DNA of 5,610 nt from contig JAKAPV010000198.1 in assembly GCA_021806845.1 (NCBI GenBank), forward strand, positions 1 to 5,610. The letters run 5' to 3'. The first letter of the stretch is position 1. Every line of letters begins with the position of its first letter. This DNA is from Bacillota bacterium. Lineage in GTDB: Bacteria > Bacillota > Sulfobacillia > JAJZYS01 > JAJYTV01. A model generated the notes under the pieces. That model was not told the DNA's origin, searched no databases, and saw only the letters and a list, made by a program, of their open reading frames with translations. This document shows positions 1-5,610 of this stretch, piece after piece. Position numbers and translations under genes: made by a program.

Positions 1-114
1 GGCGGGGATCGCCTGGGCCTGAGGCCCCTCCCGGAGCTTCCGCCGGCTTCCCCGCCCCTACATCTCATGCCCCGACCGTTGAGCCCGGGGGCATCACACT
101 ACCCCCACAGGCTG
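1..114. other. Non-coding region downstream of the operon
   Basis: These bases lie 3' of the last operon gene, whose TAG stop is at 117-115, and run to the window edge. I find no convincing gene in them: the only open frame starts at the ATG at 67 on the plus strand, runs antisense into the hydratase gene and has no family resemblance. The stretch is GC-rich and holds two short inverted repeats, at 67-94 and 15-27. Neither is followed by a T-run on the minus strand. Transcription may end here or continue past the edge. Confidence 0.6.
67..94 (-). terminator. Weak stem-loop, possible transcript end
   Basis: ATGCCCC at 67-73 is the exact inverted repeat of GGGGCAT at 88-94, giving a 7-bp stem with a 14-nt loop. 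It starts about 20 nt after the hydratase stop codon, a usual place for a transcript end. On the minus strand the stem is followed by GAGATGTAGG and not by a U-tract, so it does not meet the standard for an intrinsic terminator. It could be a 3'-end stabilising hairpin or chance in GC-rich DNA. Confidence 0.2.
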
Positions 115-888
115 CTAGCGCCCCTGGAAACGCGGGCGGCGCTTTTCGATCATCGCCATGATCCCTTCCGCTGCGTCCTGCGTCGCCGAAAGGCGCGCCA
201 TCGCCTCTCCCTCGCTGCGGTAGCCTTCCGCAATCCCCCGCTCGAGGCCCGCGCTGATGGCCTCCTTCGCGGCCTGCAGCGCGAGCGGAGGCTTCTCCGC
301 GAGGGCTCGCGCGAGGTTTAGGGCCTGGTCGCGCAGCTCCTCATCCGGATAGCTGCGCAGCACGAGGCCGCACTCGACCGCCTCCGCGGCGCGCAGCTGG
401 CGGCCGCTGTAGATGAGCTCGCGCGCCCGCTGCGGGCCGATTGCGAGCGGCAGGCGCTGCGTCCCGCCCCAACCCGGGATGATGCCGAGGTTGATCTCCG
501 GCTGGCCGAACTTCGCCGACTGCGCGCAGAGCCGGATGTCGGCGCAGAGCGCGAGCTCGAGGCCGCCGCCGAGGCAGAGCCCGTTCACGGCCGCGATCAG
601 CGGCTTCGGGAAGGCGGCGATGCGAGGGTACACTTCGCGGCCGCGCTGCAGGAGCCCGAGCGGCCCCGACGCCATGGCGGACTTGATGTCCGCGCCCGCG
701 GAGAAGAACATGCCCTCCCCCGTCAGCACGACGACCCGCACGCCGTCGTCCTGGGCGAGCCGTCCGAACGCCTCTTCGAGGGCGTCCAGGAGCTCGATCG
801 ACATCGCGTTCACGGGCGGGTGCGCAATCTGGAGCGTCGCGACGAAGCCGTCGCGGCGCTCGCGCAGGAGATTGCCCTCAGTAGTCAA
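115..888 (-). CDS. Enoyl-CoA hydratase/isomerase family protein (crotonase fold)
   Basis: This 257-residue protein has the usual length of a single-domain crotonase. It probably adds water across the 2,3-double bond of trans-2-enoyl-CoA in cytosolic beta-oxidation. SAGADIK (residues 63-69) and CLGGG (105-109) form the CoA/oxyanion-hole region. E111 and E131 align with the two catalytic glutamates of rat mitochondrial hydratase (Glu144 and Glu164), and IPGWGGTQRL (137-146) is the family's conserved segment. Having both glutamates favours a true hydratase over an isomerase or a dead homologue. I chose the TTG start at 888 because GGGAGGGG lies just upstream and it gives a normal N-terminus. The frame stays open to an ATG at 1014, but the extra 42 residues are low-complexity Arg/Ala/Ser read out of frame through the preceding gene. 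It overlaps that gene by 11 nt. Chain-length preference cannot be read from the sequence. Confidence 0.93.
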   Translation of the reverse strand: MTTEGNLLRERRDGFVATLQIAHPPVNAMSIELLDALEEAFGRLAQDDGVRVVVLTGEGMFFSAGADIKSAMASGPLGLLQRGREVYPRIAAFPKPLIAAVNGLCLGGGLELALCADIRLCAQSAKFGQPEINLGIIPGWGGTQRLPLAIGPQRARELIYSGRQLRAAEAVECGLVLRSYPDEELRDQALNLARALAEKPPLALQAAKEAISAGLERGIAEGYRSEGEAMARLSATQDAAEGIMAMIEKRRPRFQGR

Positions 889-1186
889 GGAATCCCCTCC
901 CCGCCTCGACGCCCGTGCGGCCGGCTGCCACGAGACCGCGCAGGCGCTCGGGCGGGCGGAAGCGCTCCCCGTACTGCGCCTGCAGTCCCTCCAGGCGCGC
1001 GAGCACCCGCTCAAGCCCGATGCGGTCCGCCCGTCCGAGCGGTCCCTCCGGCAGCCCTGCTCCCGCCCGCATCGCGATATCGATCTCCCGCGCGGTCGAG
1101 ATGTTCTCGTCGAGGCACCGCACCGCCTCGAGGAAGACCGCGAGGCTGAAGCGGTCCAGGAGTTCCGTCTCCTGTTCCTTGGTCAT
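878..1186 (-). CDS. Stand-alone 3-hydroxyacyl-CoA dehydrogenase C-terminal domain protein
   Basis: This 102-residue protein matches only the all-helical C-terminal domain of 3-hydroxyacyl-CoA dehydrogenases (3HCDH, PF00725). Visible marks are FLEAVRCLDE (18-27), EIDIAMRAGAG (34-44), GPLGRADRIGL (48-58), ERFRPPERLR (74-83) and the closing GRGFLDY (96-102). It has no Rossmann domain, no NAD-binding glycine motif and no catalytic His-Glu pair, so it should not be a dehydrogenase by itself. The complete dehydrogenase just upstream already has one such domain. This second copy corresponds to the extra C-terminal domain of FadB/FadN-type multifunctional proteins, which there helps in subunit contacts and CoA binding. 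I infer that it binds the neighbouring dehydrogenase and perhaps the hydratase. The ATG at 1186 has an excellent Shine-Dalgarno, 12 nt separate it from the upstream stop, and its end overlaps the hydratase start by 11 nt. It is too well preserved and too well started to be a decayed fragment. Confidence 0.9.
   Translation of the reverse strand: MTKEQETELLDRFSLAVFLEAVRCLDENISTAREIDIAMRAGAGLPEGPLGRADRIGLERVLARLEGLQAQYGERFRPPERLRGLVAAGRTGVEAGRGFLDY
894..901 (-). promoter_or_regulatory. Shine-Dalgarno deciding the TTG start of the hydratase
   Basis: On the minus strand GGGAGGGG (901-894) is followed by ATTCC and then TTG at 888. The GGAGG core (900-896) is 7 nt from the start codon. It lies inside the end of the preceding small gene, so ribosomes finishing that gene at the TGA (880-878) are already on the new start. 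This site is the main reason for preferring the TTG over the upstream in-frame ATG at 1014. Confidence 0.75.
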
Positions 1187-1191
1187 CTGCG

Positions 1192-1199
1192 CACCTCCT
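1192..1199 (-). promoter_or_regulatory. Strong Shine-Dalgarno overlapping the dehydrogenase stop
   Basis: The minus strand reads TGAGGAGGTGCGCAGATG from 1201 to 1184. AGGAGGTG (1199-1192) is a near-perfect anti-16S match, with its GGAGG core 7 nt before the ATG at 1186. Its first A is the last base of the upstream TGA stop. Termination and re-initiation are therefore physically coupled, which should tie output of the small domain protein to that of the dehydrogenase. Confidence 0.85.
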
Positions 1200-2050
1200 C
1201 AGCCGGTGTAGGTGTAGAAGCCCTCGCCCGTCTTCGCGCCGCGCTTGCCCTCCGCGAGCAGCCGCGTGATGCGGTCGCCGAGGTCGAAGCGCTCGCCGTA
1301 GGCGGCGCTCAGGGTCTGCGCGACGTCCTCGGCGATGTCGAGGCCGAGGGCGTCCGCCAGCGCATAGGGCCCCATCGGCGCGAGGCGCGACGCGGCGACG
1401 GCCGCGTCGATCTCCCGCGGCTGCAGGCCGAGGTCGCGCTCGGCGCGGAAGACTTCCGCGAGGCCGGCCATCAGGATGCGATTCACGAGGAAGCCCGGGC
1501 ACTCGCGCACGCGCACGCCGATGCGGCGGATCGACTCGACGAACTCCACGGCCGAGTCGACGTACTCCTCGTCGGTCTCGCTCCCCGCGATCACCTCGAC
1601 GAGCTTCATCACGGACGCGGGGAAGAAGAAGTGCATGCCGACGAGGCGCTGCGGCTTTTGGAGCTTGGCGCCCACTTCCGTCACCGGCAGCGCCGAGGTG
1701 TTCGTGGCGAGCAGCGCCGTCTTCGACACCTGTGCCTCGACCTCCGCCAGCACTGCCTGCTTCAGCGAGAGCTTCTCCGGCACCGCCTCGATCACGAGGT
1801 CGACGTCGGAGAACCCCTCGAAGCCGACCTGCGGCGTGATCAGCGCGATGCGGTCCTCCGCGTCGTGCTCCGAGATGCGCCCGCGCTGCGCGCGCCGCGC
1901 GTAGATGTCGCGGATGTGGGCCATGCCGCGCTCGAGCTGCGCCTCGTCGACGTCCTTCAGAACCACCGGCAGACCCGAGAGCGAGATCACCTGCGCGATC
2001 TCCGCGCCCATCGTGCCGGCGCCCAGCACCGCGGCCTTGAAGACGTACAC
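1199..2050 (-). CDS. 3-hydroxyacyl-CoA dehydrogenase (NAD-dependent)
   Basis: This 283-residue protein has the standard length of the single-function Hbd/PaaH type. It should oxidise (S)-3-hydroxyacyl-CoA to 3-ketoacyl-CoA with NAD+, the third step of beta-oxidation. The N-terminal Rossmann domain (about 1-185) starts with VLGAGTMG (8-15). By alignment with the human enzyme the catalytic set is complete: S119 (in NTSALP), H140, E152 (in KLVEVI) and N190 (in CPGFLVNR). The C-terminal 3HCDH domain (about 186-283) ends normally in TGEGFYTYTG. One oddity is HFFFP at 140-144, where most relatives have HFFNP. The start is a GTG at 2050, sharing one base with the thiolase stop (TAGTG) and preceded by GGAGGTG. 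The open frame extends further upstream, but only as a shadow inside the thiolase gene. Its final TGA is in frame with the next gene. Chain-length range is unknown. Confidence 0.94.
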   Translation of the reverse strand: MYVFKAAVLGAGTMGAEIAQVISLSGLPVVLKDVDEAQLERGMAHIRDIYARRAQRGRISEHDAEDRIALITPQVGFEGFSDVDLVIEAVPEKLSLKQAVLAEVEAQVSKTALLATNTSALPVTEVGAKLQKPQRLVGMHFFFPASVMKLVEVIAGSETDEEYVDSAVEFVESIRRIGVRVRECPGFLVNRILMAGLAEVFRAERDLGLQPREIDAAVAASRLAPMGPYALADALGLDIAEDVAQTLSAAYGERFDLGDRITRLLAEGKRGAKTGEGFYTYTG

Positions 2051-3227
2051 TAGCCCTGCACCTCCACGATGATGCTCGCGCCCTGCCCGCCGCCGACGCA
2101 GAGCGTCGCGAGTCCGTAGCGCACGCTGCGGCGCGGCATCTCGTGCACGAGGGTCGTGACGAGGCGCACGCCCGTGGCGCCGATCGGGTGGCCGAGCGCC
2201 AGCGCGCCGCCGTTGACGTTGACGATCTCGCGGTCCCACTTCAGCTCGCGCTCCACCGCAAGGTACTGCGCCGCAAACGCCTCGTTGATCTCGATGAGGC
2301 CGATGTCCTGCAAGGAGAGTCCCGCGCGCGAGAGCGCCATGTCCGTCGCGCGCACGGGTCCGAGGCCCATGCGGCGCGGATCGCAGCCGGAAAAGGCGTA
2401 GCTGACGATGCGCGCGATCGGCGTCTTGTCGTGTTTTCTCGCCCACTCCTCGTCCGCCAGCACGACCGCGGCGCCCGCGTCGTTGAGCGGCGACGAGTTG
2501 CCGGGCGTCACGCGGCCGCCCTTGCGGAAGGTCGCGGGCGCGGTCGCGAGGCGCTCCGGCGAGAGTCCTGCGAGGATGCCCTCGTCCTGGCGGATCACCT
2601 CCGCCTCCCCTCGCCGCGACGGGATCTCCACGGGCGCGATCTCGTCCTTGAAGCGTCCGGAGCGGCTCGCCTTGAACGCCTTCTGGTGGCTCTGCACGGC
2701 GAGCTCATCCATCTCGAGGCGCGAGATGTCGTAGTCGTCGGCGAGGATCTCCGCCGTCTCGCCCATCACCATGCCGGTGTAGTAGTCGGTGAGGCCCTCC
2801 CAGATGCTGTCGCGCAGCTCCTGGTGGCGCAGGCGGATGCCAAAGCGGGCTCCATACGTGAGGTACGGGGCGCCGGACATCGACTCCGCGCCGCCCGCCA
2901 GCACCACCTGGGCCTGGTCGAGCATGATCTCCTGCGCGCCGGAGACGATCGCCTGGATGCCCGAGGCGCAGTTGCGCTGCACCGTATAGGCGGGCACCTC
3001 GTACGGGAGTCCAAGGTGCAGCCCGACCTGGCGCGCGAGGTTCGCCTCCGCGATCGGCATGCCGCCCGACCCGAACACCACCTGGTCCACCTGGTCCTTC
3101 TCCACAGCGGCCGCCTCGAGTGCGGCCGCCGCCGCCGTGCGGCCGAGTTCCGTCGCCTTCACGTCGCGCAGTCCGCCGCCGAAGCTGCCGACCGGCGTAC
3201 GCTTCGCGCTGAGGATGACGACGCCCA

Positions 3228-3228
<1 letters not shown>
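2050..3228 (-). CDS. Thiolase (acetyl-CoA C-acyltransferase)
   Basis: This 392-residue protein is a full-length thiolase. It should cleave 3-ketoacyl-CoA with free CoA to give acetyl-CoA and a shortened acyl-CoA, closing each beta-oxidation turn. The nucleophilic cysteine is C87 (in RNCASGIQAI, 85-94). The second-half active site shows NEAFA (315-319), GHPIGATG (346-353, H347) and the acid/base cysteine C377 in CVGGGQG. The N-terminal ILSAKRTPVG (5-14) is typical. The ATG at 3228 is chosen because AGGAGGA lies just upstream and the family's conserved N-terminus begins there. The frame is open for 29 further residues into the ligase gene, but these are unrelated to thiolases. It overlaps the ligase stop by one base (TGATG) and the dehydrogenase start by one base (TAGTG). 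Neighbours support a degradative acyltransferase. An acetoacetyl-CoA thiolase preference cannot be excluded from sequence alone. Confidence 0.95.
2059..2065 (-). promoter_or_regulatory. Shine-Dalgarno deciding the GTG start of the dehydrogenase
   Basis: On the minus strand GGAGGTG (2065-2059) lies 8 nt before the GTG at 2050, within the last codons of the thiolase gene (Val-Glu-Val-Gln-Gly-stop). The stop and start form TAGTG, sharing one G. No ATG occurs at a sensible place, so a caller restricted to ATG would misplace this start far upstream. Confidence 0.75.
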
Positions 3229-4865
<1,637 letters not shown>

Positions 4866-4872
4866 GGCGAGT

Positions 4873-4879
4873 TCCTCCC
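4873..4879 (-). promoter_or_regulatory. Shine-Dalgarno of the acyl-CoA ligase
   Basis: On the minus strand GGGAGGA (4879-4873) lies within the 15-nt gap between the Fe-S protein stop (4883-4881) and the ligase ATG at 4865. The GGAGG core is 8 nt from the start. The gap is too short for a separate promoter, so the ligase is read from the same transcript as the Fe-S protein. Confidence 0.75.
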
Positions 4880-4880
4880 T

Positions 4881-5610
4881 TCAGTCTTCGACGCGGGGTG
4901 CGGAAACCTGCTCCCAGAGGATCTCGGCGATGTCCTGGACCTCTCCTCCCCCCTCCGCGCGCACTCCGTCGCTCATCATGTTGAGACAGAAGGGACACGA
5001 GGTCGCGACGACCTCCGCCCCGGTCTCCACCGCTTCCTTGGCGCGCAGCCGGTTGACGCGCGGTGCGCCCTCCTCGCGGAAGGCCCAGCCGCCGCCGGCG
5101 CCGCAGCAGAAGGAATCGAGGCCGTGGCGCGGCATCTCGGTGATCTCCATGCCCGCGCCCGAGAGCACCTCGCGCGGCGCGTCGACGATGCCGCCATAGC
5201 GTCCGAGATAGCAGGGGTCGTGGTAGGTGACGCGCCGCCCGCCGGCCGCGCGCGAGATGCGCCCGGTCACGAGGGCCAGCGAGAGGTACTCGCTGTGGTG
5301 CACGACTTCGAAGTCGGCACCGAAGTCGCGGTACTCGTTCTTGAGCTGCTGCATGCAGTGCGGGCACATCGTGACGATCCGCCGCGGCGCGACTTCCTGC
5401 AAGAGCTCGACGTTCTGCTGCGCCTGGATCTGGTAGAGGTACTCCTGGCCTGCGCGCCGCGCGGGATCTCCCGTGCAGCCCTCGCGCCTGCCGAGCACCT
5501 GCACGTCCTCGCCCATCGAGAGCAGGAGCTGCGCGAGCGCCCTCGCCACCTTCTGCGCCCGGGGGTCGAAGGCCCCGGCGCAGCCGACCCAGAGCAGCGT
5601 CTCGCACGGC
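4881..5610 (-). CDS. CCG-domain Fe-S oxidoreductase, C-terminal part (likely EtfAB:quinone oxidoreductase type)
   Basis: The gene runs in from the right edge and ends at TGA 4883-4881, leaving 242 residues of the C-terminus. Two cysteine-rich (CCG, DUF224, HdrB-like) domains are visible. Domain 1 shows WVGCAG (7-12), GCTGDPARRAGQEYLYQ (44-60) and CPHC (82-85). Domain 2 shows DPCYLGRY (131-138), FCCGAGGGWAF (167-177) and CPFC (205-208). Such paired domains bind Fe-S clusters in the HdrB, GlpC and LldE families. In beta-oxidation loci this type (B. subtilis FadF/YwjF, EMO of Geobacter and syntrophs) is known or proposed to carry electrons from EtfAB to membrane quinone. Its missing N-terminal part would then be expected to hold ferredoxin-like clusters and membrane helices, which cannot be checked here. 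A GTG at 5549 is not the start: it falls inside conserved domain 1, and the 20 codons before it match the family. Domain 1 has CTG where domain 2 has the canonical CCG. Confidence 0.9.
   Translation of the reverse strand, partial: PCETLLWVGCAGAFDPRAQKVARALAQLLLSMGEDVQVLGRREGCTGDPARRAGQEYLYQIQAQQNVELLQEVAPRRIVTMCPHCMQQLKNEYRDFGADFEVVHHSEYLSLALVTGRISRAAGGRRVTYHDPCYLGRYGGIVDAPREVLSGAGMEITEMPRHGLDSFCCGAGGGWAFREEGAPRVNRLRAKEAVETGAEVVATSCPFCLNMMSDGVRAEGGGEVQDIAEILWEQVSAPRVED

Noticed and set aside
15..27. GGGCC-TGA-GGCCC hairpin as a terminator
   Set aside because: The stem is only 5 bp with a 3-nt loop, there is no T-run on either side, and it lies almost 90 nt after the stop codon. Such short repeats are common by chance in GC-rich DNA.
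889..1014. Upstream ATG giving a 299-residue hydratase
   Set aside because: The extra 42 residues are an out-of-frame reading of the preceding gene and do not resemble any crotonase N-terminus. The TTG at 888 has the ribosome binding site.
1199..1201. TGA as a possible selenocysteine or programmed readthrough codon
   Set aside because: The dehydrogenase ends at its normal GFYxY C-terminus just before it, a strong ribosome binding site and ATG follow, and no conserved cysteine is expected at this place. Simple termination with re-initiation explains it.
413..2053. 546-residue open frame on the plus strand
   Set aside because: It lies antisense to the hydratase, small domain and dehydrogenase genes. 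Its product is Arg/Ala/Ser/His-rich with no recognisable domain. Long antisense frames are expected in GC-rich coding DNA, where stop codons are rare.

Overview
The window holds one tightly packed operon read entirely from the minus strand, so in transcription order it runs from the right edge to the left. It encodes most of a fatty acid beta-oxidation pathway. The DNA is strongly GC-rich, codons mostly end in G or C, and every internal gene has a strong GGAGG-type Shine-Dalgarno site. This fits a high-GC bacterium that breaks down fatty acids and uses an Fe-S type quinone reductase for the flavoprotein electrons. Candidates include Rokubacteria/Methylomirabilota, Myxococcota or other delta-type lineages, and high-GC Firmicutes. 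The sequence alone does not decide among them.

Layout in transcription order: (1) 5610-4881, the C-terminal part of a CCG-domain Fe-S oxidoreductase, cut by the window edge; (2) 4865-3228, a long-chain-type acyl-CoA ligase; (3) 3228-2050, a thiolase; (4) 2050-1199, a 3-hydroxyacyl-CoA dehydrogenase (GTG start); (5) 1186-878, a free-standing 102-residue 3HCDH C-terminal domain; (6) 888-115, an enoyl-CoA hydratase (TTG start). The last 114 bases (114-1) are non-coding as far as can be seen, apart from a weak stem-loop. Gaps between genes are 15 nt, a 1-nt overlap (TGATG), a 1-nt overlap (TAGTG), 12 nt and an 11-nt overlap. This implies a single transcript with translational coupling.

Together the products activate a fatty acid to its CoA thioester, hydrate the enoyl-CoA, oxidise the 3-hydroxyacyl-CoA and cleave off acetyl-CoA. 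The Fe-S protein most likely passes electrons from acyl-CoA dehydrogenase and EtfAB to the quinone pool. The acyl-CoA dehydrogenase and EtfAB are not in the window and may lie beyond its right edge or elsewhere.

The pathway is ordinary. The most interesting detail is that genes 4-5-6 follow the domain order of fused FadN-like dehydrogenase/hydratase proteins. Genes 4 and 5 lie in the same reading frame and are separated by a single TGA that is itself part of the ribosome binding site of gene 5. I see no CRISPR array, mobile element, RNA gene or evidently new system.
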